The translations under genes and the position numbers were made by a program. A model generated the notes under the pieces. The model was not told the origin of the DNA, did no database searches, and saw only the letters and a list, made by a program, of their open reading frames with translations. DNA of 64,000 bases from the NCBI GenBank assembly GCA_016713965.1, contig JADJOC010000002.1, positions 230,001 to 294,000 of the forward strand, given 5' to 3'. The stretch comes from Chitinophagaceae bacterium (lineage in GTDB: Bacteria > Bacteroidota > Bacteroidia > Chitinophagales > Chitinophagaceae). This document shows, in pieces, positions 49,831-58,710 of the stretch. The stretch's first letter is position 1; every line of letters begins with the position of its first letter.

Positions 49831-50838
49831 TTGTTATTTGATTATTTTAAAAATATCTCATTTGCCCAGCCGCAGTATTTTTTATTGCTGCTGGTAATAC
49901 CCGTATTGATATATTTTTATTTTTTCAAAAAAAATAAATTGCAGTCAGCGGTTAAGGTATCTACATTGGATAATATAAGTCCTTTCCCATCTTTCAGAAG
50001 CTCATTCAGAGAATTACCTTTCTTGCTAAGGATATTGTGCCTCATTTTTATTATTATAGCCCTGACCCGGCCACAAATAAGTAATGAAGAGCAAAATGTT
50101 GAAGGTGAAGGCATTGATATTGTTTTATGCATTGATGTAAGTGGCAGTATGACTGCGCAGGATTTATTGCCTAACCGGCTGGAAGCTGCTAAAAAAGTAG
50201 CTGCAGATTTTGTAAACAAACGTGTTGCAGACAGGATTGGCATAGTTATTTTTAGTGGTGAGAGTTTTACCCAATGTCCTTTAACCACTGACAAGGCCGT
50301 ATTAATATCTTCTATCGAAAATATTACCAATGGCCTGCTGGAAGACGGCACCGCAATAGGCGCAGGATTAGGTACCAGTATAGACCGGTTGCGCCAGGGC
50401 AAATCTAAAAGTAAAGTGGTAATATTAATGACAGATGGGGAAAATAACAGTGGTCTTATTGATCCGAAAACTGCAAAAGAAATTGCCAAAACATTTGCTG
50501 TAAAAGTATATACTATTGGTGTAGGAACTTTAGAAGGTTATGCCAGGCAACCTGTACAAACTTCAATGGGCATTATATATCAAAATACTAAGGTAAGTAT
50601 CGATGAAAAATTACTTACAGAAATTGCAACCGAAACAGGTGGTAAATATTTCAGGGCAAAAGATAATGAAGGATTAACAGGTATTTATGCGGAGATTGAT
50701 AAATTAGAAAAATCTACAGTAACTATTACCACTACCATAAAATACACTGATAAGTTTTTTCCTTTTGTAATTATAGCATTATTGCTCATTTTCCTGGAAG
50801 TGTTTTTTAAATATGTTGTTTTCAGAAAATTTCCTTAG
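49831..50838 (+). CDS. batA: VWA-domain membrane protein, BatA type
   Basis: A 335-residue protein: two N-terminal helices (about 15-30 and 64-79), then a periplasmic-facing VWA domain with a complete MIDAS (DVSGSMTAQD, TDGENNSG) and a C-terminal helix (about 310-330). BatA is the adhesion-type partner of MoxR in the Bacteroides aerotolerance operon. The start is a TTG 12 bp after the previous stop; no ATG is better placed. BatB and BatC do not follow; the operon ends at a palindromic repeat. Confidence 0.85.
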   Translation: MLFDYFKNISFAQPQYFLLLLVIPVLIYFYFFKKNKLQSAVKVSTLDNISPFPSFRSSFRELPFLLRILCLIFIIIALTRPQISNEEQNVEGEGIDIVLCIDVSGSMTAQDLLPNRLEAAKKVAADFVNKRVADRIGIVIFSGESFTQCPLTTDKAVLISSIENITNGLLEDGTAIGAGLGTSIDRLRQGKSKSKVVILMTDGENNSGLIDPKTAKEIAKTFAVKVYTIGVGTLEGYARQPVQTSMGIIYQNTKVSIDEKLLTEIATETGGKYFRAKDNEGLTGIYAEIDKLEKSTVTITTTIKYTDKFFPFVIIALLLIFLEVFFKYVVFRKFP

Positions 50839-50953
50839 AGCTTGTTTAAATTTATAGAGTTAAAAAGTAGGCGGTGCCCACAGCGACCAGCCGCGGTTGG
50901 TGTCCCCACCAACCGAAAAATGGGCAATAAGAATTCTATTTCTAAACAGGCAC
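50838..50953. repeat. second copy of the GGTTGGTG palindromic element
   Basis: Contains GGTTGGTGtcccCACCAACC at 50895-50914, the same palindrome as at 30691-30710 with a different loop. The ends (GCTTGTTTAAA and CTAAACAGGC) form an imperfect inverted repeat like the 30640-30792 copy. The element is shorter and more diverged. Confidence 0.55.
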
Positions 50954-51024
50954 TTAGACATTTTCCTTATAAAATCTTTATATAAGTATAATGCATTTTT
51001 ATATTTAACATATAAGTAACCCGT

Positions 51025-51032
51025 TACTTTTG
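51025..51032 (+). promoter_or_regulatory. promoter -7 box of the Kdp-like/Kup unit
   Basis: TACTTTTG, a TAnnTTTG match, 14 bp before the start codon at 51046. It likely drives the sensor, regulator, kup and porin genes together. Confidence 0.55.
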
Positions 51033-51045
51033 TGTAATAATTACA

Positions 51046-52134
51046 GTGATGATTTTACACTTTGTTAATAATAAAATAAGTAAGCCTAAGCAATATGTGT
51101 TTAGTATGTTATTGGTATTGCTGGCTTCCGCAATATGTTATGTTTTGTCTTCCATTATAGATTATAAAGTGGTAGCATTTATATTACTGGTCATTGTATC
51201 TGTACTTGCAGTATGTTTTGATATTCTTCCTGTCTTACTGGCTGCAACTATAAGCGCTTTAATATGGGATTTCTTTTTTATTCCGCCACGGTTTACTTTG
51301 CATGTAGGCACAACAGGAGATTCTATCCTGTTATTAATGTATTTTATTATTGCATTGGTAAATGCCGTGCTTACTTATAAGATACGCCAGGTAGAAAAGA
51401 TAGCTAATGAAAAAGAGCAAAAAGCAAATACTGTTAAATTATATAATACGCTGCTTAATTCTTTATCACATGAATTAAGAACTCCAATTGCTGCAATTAT
51501 GGGAGCAACAGATAATCTTCAAAATAATAATTCCAATCTTACACCACAAAACAGGTATGACCTGGTTAACGAAATTTCCAAAGCATCTTTTCGTTTGAAC
51601 CAACAGGTGGATAATTTGCTCAATATGTCCAGGCTGGAATCAGGGTTTATGCAGCCCAAAAATGATTGGTGCGACATCCAGGAAATAATTTATAGTGTAA
51701 TAAAACGAATTGAAGAAAATGATATTTCACAAAAAATAACAGTAAATATTAATCCTGCCATTCCACTATTCAAACTGGATAAAGGCATGTTGGAACAGAT
51801 TATATATAACTTATTAAATAATGCAGTTTTATATACTGGGCAAAACTGCAGAATTGAAGTAATAGCAATTTGCTATACAGATTTATTGCAAATAATTATC
51901 GAGGATAATGGTAAAGGTTTTCCGGAAGAAGAAATAAGCAATGTATTTGATAAATTTTACCGGCTTAAAAATTCTAAAGCAGGAGGAACCGGGTTGGGAT
52001 TATCGATTGCAAAAGGTTTTGCAGAAGCCATGAATGGATCAATAGCCTTAGAAAACATTCCCACCGGCGGAGCAAGATTTACTATAGCAATACCAGCTGA
52101 AGTATCATACTTAAAAAATTTTAAAAATGAGTAA
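51046..52134 (+). CDS. kdpD: KdpD-type sensor kinase lacking the N-terminal KdpD/USP domains
   Basis: A 362-residue sensor. DUF4118 membrane region with four helices (about 18-110; IWDFFFIPPRF between the second and third) leads to a HisKA/HATPase kinase: phosphoacceptor His in NSLSHELRTPIAA, N box NLLNNAVLYT, G boxes DNGKGFPEEE and GGTGLGLSIAKGF. Full-length KdpD has about 900 residues with a cytosolic KdpD and USP sensor part; that part is absent here. It overlaps the regulator gene by 8 bp. Next to kup rather than kdpFABC, it probably controls K+ uptake through Kup. Confidence 0.85.
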   Translation: MMILHFVNNKISKPKQYVFSMLLVLLASAICYVLSSIIDYKVVAFILLVIVSVLAVCFDILPVLLAATISALIWDFFFIPPRFTLHVGTTGDSILLLMYFIIALVNAVLTYKIRQVEKIANEKEQKANTVKLYNTLLNSLSHELRTPIAAIMGATDNLQNNNSNLTPQNRYDLVNEISKASFRLNQQVDNLLNMSRLESGFMQPKNDWCDIQEIIYSVIKRIEENDISQKITVNINPAIPLFKLDKGMLEQIIYNLLNNAVLYTGQNCRIEVIAICYTDLLQIIIEDNGKGFPEEEISNVFDKFYRLKNSKAGGTGLGLSIAKGFAEAMNGSIALENIPTGGARFTIAIPAEVSYLKNFKNE

Positions 52135-52816
52135 TAAAGCCCAGGTATTAGTTATAGATGATGAGCCACAGATAAGAAAATTGCTGGAAATTACTTTAGA
52201 AAGTAACGGCTATGAAGTAAGTCTGGCAGCAACTGCAAAAGAAGGGATAATCATTGCTGCCAACCATCCACCTGATGCAATCATTTTAGATTTAGGTTTA
52301 CCGGATGAAAGCGGGCATGAAGTATTAATAAAATTAAGAGAGTGGTATATCAATCCTGTCATTATTCTTTCAGTGCAAAGTAATGAGGATGATATTGTAA
52401 AGGCATTGGATAATGGGGCAAATGATTATTTGGTAAAACCTTTTCGTACCGGAGAATTACTGGCACGTATACGGTCTTCATTACGCATTAAAATTTCAGA
52501 AGAGAACAATCCGTTAATTACTTGTGGAGAGATGGAGTTCAACTTATCTGCAAGAATAGTAAAGAAGAATAATATTATTATTAAACTAACTGCTACAGAA
52601 TATACACTAATATCTCTTATGGTAAAGAATGAAGGAAAAGTATTAACACACCAGTATTTACTCCGTGAAGTATGGGGACCAGGCTATATCAACCAATCAC
52701 AATATTTAAGGGTTTTTATTGCACAATTAAGAAAAAAAATTGAAAACGATGCTAACCATCCTGAATATATTATTACAGAATCAGGTGTAGGGTATCGTTT
52801 TGTCTGCAAGGAATAA
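52127..52816 (+). CDS. kdpE: KdpE-type response regulator (OmpR family)
   Basis: A 229-residue regulator with receiver phosphoacceptor Asp in DAIILDLGLPDESG and Lys in NDYLVKPFRTGEL. An OmpR/PhoB winged helix has LTATEYTLISLMVKNEGKVLTHQYLL and YINQSQYLRVFIAQLRKKIE. The family match to KdpE is good, and it overlaps the KdpD-like gene. It lies 25 bp before kup, a likely target. Confidence 0.9.
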   Translation: MSNKAQVLVIDDEPQIRKLLEITLESNGYEVSLAATAKEGIIIAANHPPDAIILDLGLPDESGHEVLIKLREWYINPVIILSVQSNEDDIVKALDNGANDYLVKPFRTGELLARIRSSLRIKISEENNPLITCGEMEFNLSARIVKKNNIIIKLTATEYTLISLMVKNEGKVLTHQYLLREVWGPGYINQSQYLRVFIAQLRKKIENDANHPEYIITESGVGYRFVCKE

Positions 52817-52841
52817 TCAGTAATACATATCAAATATTAAT

Positions 52842-54809
52842 ATGAAATCAAATTACAAAAATTTGAACAAGGTTACTATTGCCTCATTGCTAGTAGCATT
52901 AGGAATTATTTATGGCGATATCGGTACCAGCCCATTGTATGTCTTAAAGGCAGTGATTGGTGAAAGGAAAATTAATGAAACTCTTGTGTACGGAGGTGTT
53001 TCATTAATTTTCTGGACGCTCATTTTTCAAACTACGGTAAAATATATCTGGCTTACCTTACGTGCAGATAACCAGGGCGAAGGTGGAGTATTTTCTTTAT
53101 ATGCCCTGGTAAGGCGCTACGGCAAAATGTTGGTAATACCGACAATTATTGGTGCCACTACTTTACTTGCAGATGGAATAATTACTCCGCCAATTTCTGT
53201 AGCATCTGCTATCGAAGGGTTGAATGCAGTAAAAGGTTTGGAGAATATTATTGTTCCCGGCAATACACTTACAGTAGGAATTGTAGTGGCTATTCTTTCA
53301 GCCTTATTTTTCTTTCAAAGATTTGGAACACATTTAATCGGCAAAGCTTTCGGGCCAATTATGGCTGTCTGGTTTGGTATGCTATTCATTGTAGGTACAT
53401 CCCAGATCATTCACTTTCCTGACGTGTTAAAAGCATTAAGCCCACATTATGGTTATGAATTATTAGTGCATTACCCACACGGATTCTGGCTATTAGGTGC
53501 AGTTTTTTTATGCACTACCGGAGCAGAAGCGTTGTATTCTGACTTAGGCCATTGTGGAATAAAAAACATCCGCATTACCTGGATTTTCGTAAAAATAAGC
53601 CTGGTAATAAATTATGCAGGCCAGGCTGCCTGGCTGATGCATCAAAATACAAATACTTTAAATGGTACCAACCCGTTTTTTGCTATGATGCCGCACTGGT
53701 TTTTATTGCCAGGTATTATTATTGCTACTGCTGCTGCAATCATTGCATCACAGGCATTAATAAGCGGATCATATACCCTGGTAAGCGAAGCTATGAACTT
53801 AAATTTCTGGCCAAGGGTTACCGTACGCCAACCCAGTGATATTAAAGGCCAGATTTATATTCCCAGTGTAAATACAATTCTTTGGGTAGGTTGTGTATTG
53901 ATGATTTTGTATTTTAAAAATTCATCACACATGGAAGCTGCATACGGTTTTTCTATTACCGTTGCCATGATGATGACAACCATATTGCTGTATTTTTTTC
54001 TTGTATATAAATTAAAATGGAATAGAATTTATGTAGTGGCCATAGTAGGCATATTTGCTATAATTGAAACGTCTTTTTTTATTGCTAATGTGGCTAAAAT
54101 AAGAGAAAGATGGATGTTTTTATTTTTTGAGCTGTTTATTTTTATGGTGATGTATGTTTGGTATTATGCCAGGAGAATTAATAACCGCTTTGTAAAATTT
54201 GCAGACTTAGGAAAGTACACACCGCAATTAATAGAATTAAGCGAAGATGATGCTATACCTAAATTTTCCACACATCTTATTTATCTCACCAAAGCCAACA
54301 GCCGTACACAAATTGAAGAAAAAATCATTAAATCCATTTTTTCGAAAAAACCAAAACGGGCAGATGTGTACTGGTTTGTACATGTGCATCGAACAGAAGA
54401 ACCTTTTACAATGAATTATAATATTTCTGAATTAATAGATGATAAAGTAATAAAAATAAATATCAACCTGGGATTTCGTATTCAGCCCAGAACGGAATTA
54501 TATTTTAAAAAAATAGTGCAGGAACTGGTGGCCAATAAAGAATTGAATTTGCATATCCGCCCGGATGGGTCTACAAAATATAATCCTGACCCTGATTTTA
54601 AATTTGTTGTTATCGAAAAATTCCTCTCTGTAGAAAATGAAATGGCATTACGTGATGGAATTTTACTCAACGCTTATTTTTTCCTTAAAAATTTAGGGCA
54701 AAGCGATGAAAAAGCTTTCGGCCTGGATAAAAGTGATGTAATAGTAGAACAGGTCCCATTAATCTATCAACCTATACAAAAAATTGAATTAGAAAGAAGT
54801 TTAAAATAA
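52842..54809 (+). CDS. kup: Kup-type potassium uptake protein
   Basis: A low-affinity K+/H+ symporter of 655 residues. The first helix has LGIIYGDIGTSPLYVLKA, and ADNQGEGGVFSLYAL and LLADGIITPPISVASAIEG follow. About twelve transmembrane helices (about 14-440) are followed by a cytosolic C-terminal domain (450-655). It is full length. The gene set regulator-kup-porin suggests coordinated K+ import across both membranes. Confidence 0.95.
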   Translation: MKSNYKNLNKVTIASLLVALGIIYGDIGTSPLYVLKAVIGERKINETLVYGGVSLIFWTLIFQTTVKYIWLTLRADNQGEGGVFSLYALVRRYGKMLVIPTIIGATTLLADGIITPPISVASAIEGLNAVKGLENIIVPGNTLTVGIVVAILSALFFFQRFGTHLIGKAFGPIMAVWFGMLFIVGTSQIIHFPDVLKALSPHYGYELLVHYPHGFWLLGAVFLCTTGAEALYSDLGHCGIKNIRITWIFVKISLVINYAGQAAWLMHQNTNTLNGTNPFFAMMPHWFLLPGIIIATAAAIIASQALISGSYTLVSEAMNLNFWPRVTVRQPSDIKGQIYIPSVNTILWVGCVLMILYFKNSSHMEAAYGFSITVAMMMTTILLYFFLVYKLKWNRIYVVAIVGIFAIIETSFFIANVAKIRERWMFLFFELFIFMVMYVWYYARRINNRFVKFADLGKYTPQLIELSEDDAIPKFSTHLIYLTKANSRTQIEEKIIKSIFSKKPKRADVYWFVHVHRTEEPFTMNYNISELIDDKVIKININLGFRIQPRTELYFKKIVQELVANKELNLHIRPDGSTKYNPDPDFKFVVIEKFLSVENEMALRDGILLNAYFFLKNLGQSDEKAFGLDKSDVIVEQVPLIYQPIQKIELERSLK

Positions 54810-54815
54810 TATCTC

Positions 54816-56127
54816 ATGAAAAAAATTATCATTATTATATTATTGGTGCCATCAATAAATTTATCTGCACAAGATAGCATGCCTGCAAAGATTCCTTTTG
54901 AAGCAATGGACCTTACCTGGATTAACGGGCAAAACAGGCAACAAAATTTTCCATTGGTACTAACTGATAAACAAACAAATGAAACGGTTATTACAGGTGT
55001 TGCTTACCTGGATACTTATTTTAACTATGATTTTAATAATCCAATTGACAATACCCATACCAATTCATCTACAATCGGCAGGCATAAAGAGTTTACAGTT
55101 AACCTTGCCAGCATTGGAATAGAAACCAATTATAAAAATATCATCGGCAGGCTATGGTTACAAGCCGGGCAAATGGGCTCTATCATCCAGGATGTAGATG
55201 GTACAGTTGCCAGAGGACGGAATACCAGCATTAATAATTTAAAATATATACGTGAAGCTGCCGCAGGCTATCATTTTAATAAGTGGCATGGCATTAATAT
55301 CGAGATGGGGATTTTTATGAGTTATATTGGTTTAGAAAGTTATGTAACGCAGGAAAACTGGAATTACCAGCGGTCAATGGTATGCGATTTTACCCCTTTT
55401 TTATTTTTCAGGCGCAAGAATACAGATGTTTCCTTCCAAAAAATTTAAAACCGAAGTATGGTTATTAAATGGATGGCAAACATACAACAGCTGGAATAAA
55501 TCCATTGGTGTTGGTAATTCCAATTATTGGCGGCCTAATGAAAATTTGCAGGTTGTTGGTAATTTTTATATGGGCAAAGACAGCCGTGCAAATACTATTC
55601 GCTTTCACCATGATAACAGTATAGTGGCCAGGTATTTTAAAAATTCTTCATCAGGAAAAATTTCGCAGGCTGCATTTAGCATCAATACACATTATGGTTT
55701 TCAAAATGGCGGAGGCATTACATCTAAAACAAATTACATGACCGGGGCGGCAGTGTCAAACCGCACCTGGTTTAATAAAAATAAACTGGCATTAACCTTA
55801 AGGGGAGATTTTGTAACCAATCCCGGGTTGTACCTGGCATTTACGCCATCACCCGTTACACCAAATGATTTTACAGATGCTATTGTAAATGACCCAAAAC
55901 AAAAATTAAATATTTACCAGGCTACTGCAACTTTTGATATGATGCCCAATGACAATGTAACTTTTCGTTTTGAATATGGGTACAGGCAAAGCAATATCCC
56001 CTATTTTGCTGGCAAAGGTGGAACTACTTCTCCCGATGGATGGATGGATACGCCTGTTAACAACTGGCGGCCGGATTTGCAGAAAAAAGAAAACAGGTTT
56101 ACTGTAGCTACAAATTTCAGGTTATAA
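54816..56127 (+). CDS. outer-membrane porin (frameshifted)
   Basis: A porin-like barrel of about 436 residues. A signal peptide (ending LSAQD) and a DLTWINGQNRQ segment precede strands typical of Bacteroidota porins: VAYLDTYFNYDFN, FKTEVWLLNGWQTYNSWN, and a final strand ending ENRFTVATNFRL. The frame breaks at 55404-55408 (five T, one extra); the corrected reading passes through FSGARIQMFPSKKFKTE. It lies 6 bp after kup, so it may pass K+ or a co-ion to the periplasm. Confidence 0.8.
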
Positions 56128-56184
56128 AAATTGCACTAAAATGCTGAAAAAAAATGTTGAGTTATATTCAGCAGTTCAAATAAT

Positions 56185-56260
56185 AGCCCCGATAGTAGCA
56201 AGTACCCCACAGCCTGCCTTAGCAGGCGAGGAGTACTGCGGATAGCGGGACCGCAGCTTA
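56185..56260. repeat. GC-richer intergenic palindromic repeat
   Basis: AGCCTGCcttaGCAGGCG and CTGCGGatagcgggaCCGCAG palindromes side by side, within GTAC-flanked sequence. It resembles the block at 18820-18856. A dispersed repeat rather than a gene. Confidence 0.5.
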
Positions 56261-56398
56261 TTACTGTACAAATGCCAGGCTTCAAAACAATAACAATCCT
56301 ATTTGCATAATTTATCTTACCCTCTCCTTTGTAGAGGAACAAAAGGTGAGGCAAAAAAAATACAAATTATGCAAGAGGTCTATTGTATTTTTGCTGCA

Positions 56399-57322
56399 AT
56401 GAAAGCAATTGTATATAAAAGTACGGGTAGCTGGTATATTGTAAAATCGGGGGATGCATTTTTTAATGCCCGGCTAAAAGGTATTTTTAAAATGGATGGC
56501 CTTACCAGCACAAACCCCATTGCTGTGGGTGATACGGTGGAAGTTGAAATGGAAAATGAATTAGAAAAAACTGTTACCATAACCGGTATCACTGATAGAA
56601 AAAATTATATTACCCGTATATCCCCTCACAATAAAAACCAGCATCATATTGTTGCCAGCAACCTGGACCAGTCTTTACTTTTTGCTACCCTTAAAGATCC
56701 TAAAACATCGCAGGGCTTTATTGACCGCTTTTTAATTACATCAGAAGCATACCACATTCCTGCAATAATTGTTTTTAATAAATCAGATTTATATAAAAAA
56801 AAGGAACAGGAAAAATTTGACCTGGTAAAGAGTATTTATGAAAAAATAGGGTACAAAGTTATGAGTACGAGTATTGCTAACGGCAATGGTATAAACGAAG
56901 TTAAAGAATTGTTGCACAATAAAACTACTTTATTAAGCGGCCACTCGGGTGTAGGAAAGTCATCTTTTATTAATGCTGTATTCCCGGAATTTAAACTGCG
57001 TACGCAAGATGTAAGCGACTGGAGCGGCAAAGGAATGCATACTACTACCTTTGCAGAAATGTTCGACCTACCTTCCGGTGGAAAAATTATTGATACCCCC
57101 GGTATCAGGGAATTAGGGCTGGTAAGTATCAGTAAAGAAGAGCTATCACATTACTTTCCCGAAATGCGGAGGCTGATTAATAATTGCCAGTTTAACAATT
57201 GTATTCATATGAATGAACCCGGATGTGCTATAAAAAATGCTGTAGAAGAAGGAGAAATTCATTTAGACCGTTACCTCAGCTATTGTAATATCCTGGATAA
57301 AATCGAAGAAAGAAGTTATTAA
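56399..57322 (+). CDS. rsgA: ribosome small-subunit GTPase RsgA
   Basis: A circularly permuted GTPase that helps mature the 30S subunit. An N-terminal OB-fold (MKAIVYKSTGSWYIVKSG onwards) precedes the permuted GTPase with G4 FNKSD, G1 GHSGVGKSSFIN and G3 DTPGIRELG. The C-terminal zinc knuckle has Cys in NNCQFNNCIHMNEPGC. At 307 residues it is full length. I chose the ATG at 56399 to match the family start; earlier in-frame ATGs would add unlikely residues. It converges with the gene at 57319, overlapping by 4 bp. Confidence 0.95.
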   Translation: MKAIVYKSTGSWYIVKSGDAFFNARLKGIFKMDGLTSTNPIAVGDTVEVEMENELEKTVTITGITDRKNYITRISPHNKNQHHIVASNLDQSLLFATLKDPKTSQGFIDRFLITSEAYHIPAIIVFNKSDLYKKKEQEKFDLVKSIYEKIGYKVMSTSIANGNGINEVKELLHNKTTLLSGHSGVGKSSFINAVFPEFKLRTQDVSDWSGKGMHTTTFAEMFDLPSGGKIIDTPGIRELGLVSISKEELSHYFPEMRRLINNCQFNNCIHMNEPGCAIKNAVEEGEIHLDRYLSYCNILDKIEERSY

Positions 57323-57693
57323 CCATTACACTTTCCGCCCAGGAATTTTGCTAATTCTATTACTGTATCACTTGCTTTAGGCTTATTATCTACCTGCCGG
57401 TAAATGCTAACACCACTATAAATATTGTAATGCAAAACCAGCAATTCACCATTGTACCTGAAATCCCAGTGCAGGGTTTCCGCTTCATCCACCTGGTGAA
57501 TGAAACATACCTTTAATTCATCTTCTAAAGTATTGGCAATTGCATAAAATTTACTGATACCGCAATTATCATCTATAATTGCTTCGGTGTAGCCGTTGTT
57601 AGTTTTTGACTGGTTAAACATATACCTGAGGATTGGATTTTTAGCAGTGTCAATCTTTGGTATAAAAAATCGTGTAGCCGCAAGCGTTATCAC
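57319..57693 (-). CDS. hypothetical protein
   Basis: About 124 residues, soluble, mixed alpha/beta: SKTNNGYTEAIIDDNCGISKF, ETLHWDFRYNGELLVLHYNIYSG. No family recognised. I place the start at a GTG (57693) that overlaps the stop of the small lipoprotein gene upstream, preceded by a purine-rich GGAGAGGAGG that looks like a ribosome binding site. A GTG at 57705 is the alternative. Confidence 0.55.
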   Translation of the reverse strand: MITLAATRFFIPKIDTAKNPILRYMFNQSKTNNGYTEAIIDDNCGISKFYAIANTLEDELKVCFIHQVDEAETLHWDFRYNGELLVLHYNIYSGVSIYRQVDNKPKASDTVIELAKFLGGKCNG

Positions 57694-57848
57694 CCTCCTC
57701 TCCACTTAGCTTTTTTTACTTTATCACCAGCTAAAACTTTTTCAGCGCCTATATTTCTTCCATCACTTGGGCAACCGTACTTTTGCCTGCTTAAAAAGCA
57801 ACTGCCCAGGCAGGAAATGCATAGTATCGCAACCAAAATTTTTTTCAT
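57690..57848 (-). CDS. small lipoprotein
   Basis: A 52-residue protein with an N-terminal basic/hydrophobic segment and a lipobox-like LGSC (Cys about 17), then a basic GCPSDGRNIGAEKVLAG and a Lys-rich tail. It is probably anchored in a membrane. It overlaps the next gene by 4 bp, suggesting coupling. The family is not recognised. Confidence 0.6.
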   Translation of the reverse strand: MKKILVAILCISCLGSCFLSRQKYGCPSDGRNIGAEKVLAGDKVKKAKWRGG

Positions 57849-57895
57849 TACCTAAAGATAAAACTCTTTATTAAATCTTATAACGAATTAATAAA

Positions 57896-58420
57896 TTATT
57901 TATTATCTGGTGCAAACCAGCTGCTGTACATTAAATAATTGTTAGCTATGCGGTTTATCTCGCCATTTATCAGTTCCTGGCTGACATTTTTTACCTTTTT
58001 AGCCGGCACACCGGCATAAATGCTGCCAGGCTCAATAACTGTATTTTCCAGCACTACAGCCCCGGCTGCAATAATACTGTTGCTGCCTACTTGTGCATTA
58101 TCCATGATGATGGCGCCCATACCAACCAGTACATTATCGTGTATAACGCACCCATGTACAATGGCATTGTGGCCTATGCTCACATTATGGCCTATAATAG
58201 CCTTCGATTTTTCGTAGCTGCAATGTATCACCGCACCATCCTGCACATTTACTTTATTGCCAATACGGATGCTGTTTACATCACCACGGATTACGGCATT
58301 AAACCAAATACTGCAATCATCGCCCATTATTACATCACCTACAATTGTTGCATTAGGGGCTATAAAACAATTAGTGCCCATTGCAGGCATTATATTTTTT
58401 ACCGGAAGTATTACTGGCAT
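57896..58420 (-). CDS. gamma-carbonic-anhydrase-family hexapeptide protein
   Basis: A 174-residue left-handed beta-helix protein with hexapeptide repeats (IVGDVIMGDDCSIWFNAVIRGDV, NVQDGAVIH, AIIGHNVSIGHNAIVHGCVI). The metal-binding His residues in VIHCS, SIGHNAIVHG are present, as in the YrdA/PaaY group of gamma carbonic anhydrases. Activity in these proteins varies, and the physiological role is unknown. Confidence 0.88.
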   Translation of the reverse strand: MPVILPVKNIMPAMGTNCFIAPNATIVGDVIMGDDCSIWFNAVIRGDVNSIRIGNKVNVQDGAVIHCSYEKSKAIIGHNVSIGHNAIVHGCVIHDNVLVGMGAIIMDNAQVGSNSIIAAGAVVLENTVIEPGSIYAGVPAKKVKNVSQELINGEINRIANNYLMYSSWFAPDNK

Positions 58421-58698
58421 AAGGCTGTTTTGTTTTAGCTAAGAGAGAAAAGAGGTAAAGGAGTTATAATTCTCTTTTTCTCCTTTTCCCTTTCCATCTC
58501 TTAGCATCGTTCAGAATTTATGTACCAAGCTTCAGTACTACTATTTAGCTTCATTGGCGTCGCACTCTTTTACAGTTTATCTTTATTCAGCTTTTTATAA
58601 AACCTACTTTTATGAGCTGTAAATTTAATGTCAAAATAATTACTCCCAATAAACATAAGCATTTTTAATTCTTCATTCTTCATTTTTAATTATCATTC
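58421..58698. other. divergent intergenic region
   Basis: No gene. A loose inverted repeat of about 24 bp (TAAGAGAGAAAAGAGG ... CCATCTCTTA) lies at about 58439-58502. The right end holds the aminotransferase promoter. Confidence 0.45.
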
Positions 58699-58706
58699 TA
58701 TCTTTG
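58699..58706 (+). promoter_or_regulatory. aminotransferase promoter -7 box
   Basis: TATCTTTG, full TAnnTTTG match, ending 4 bp before the ATG at 58711. The usual start point would fall at the ATG, so the mRNA is probably leaderless. Confidence 0.6.
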
Positions 58707-58710
58707 CAGT

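Noticed and set aside
49917..50489. A 190-residue minus-strand reading frame
   Set aside because: It is antisense to the VWA gene with an intact MIDAS, so it is a shadow.
57691..57848. Reading 57690-57848 as an N-terminal part of the gene at 57319
   Set aside because: The two reading frames differ and overlap by 4 bp in a stop/start arrangement, so they are separate genes.
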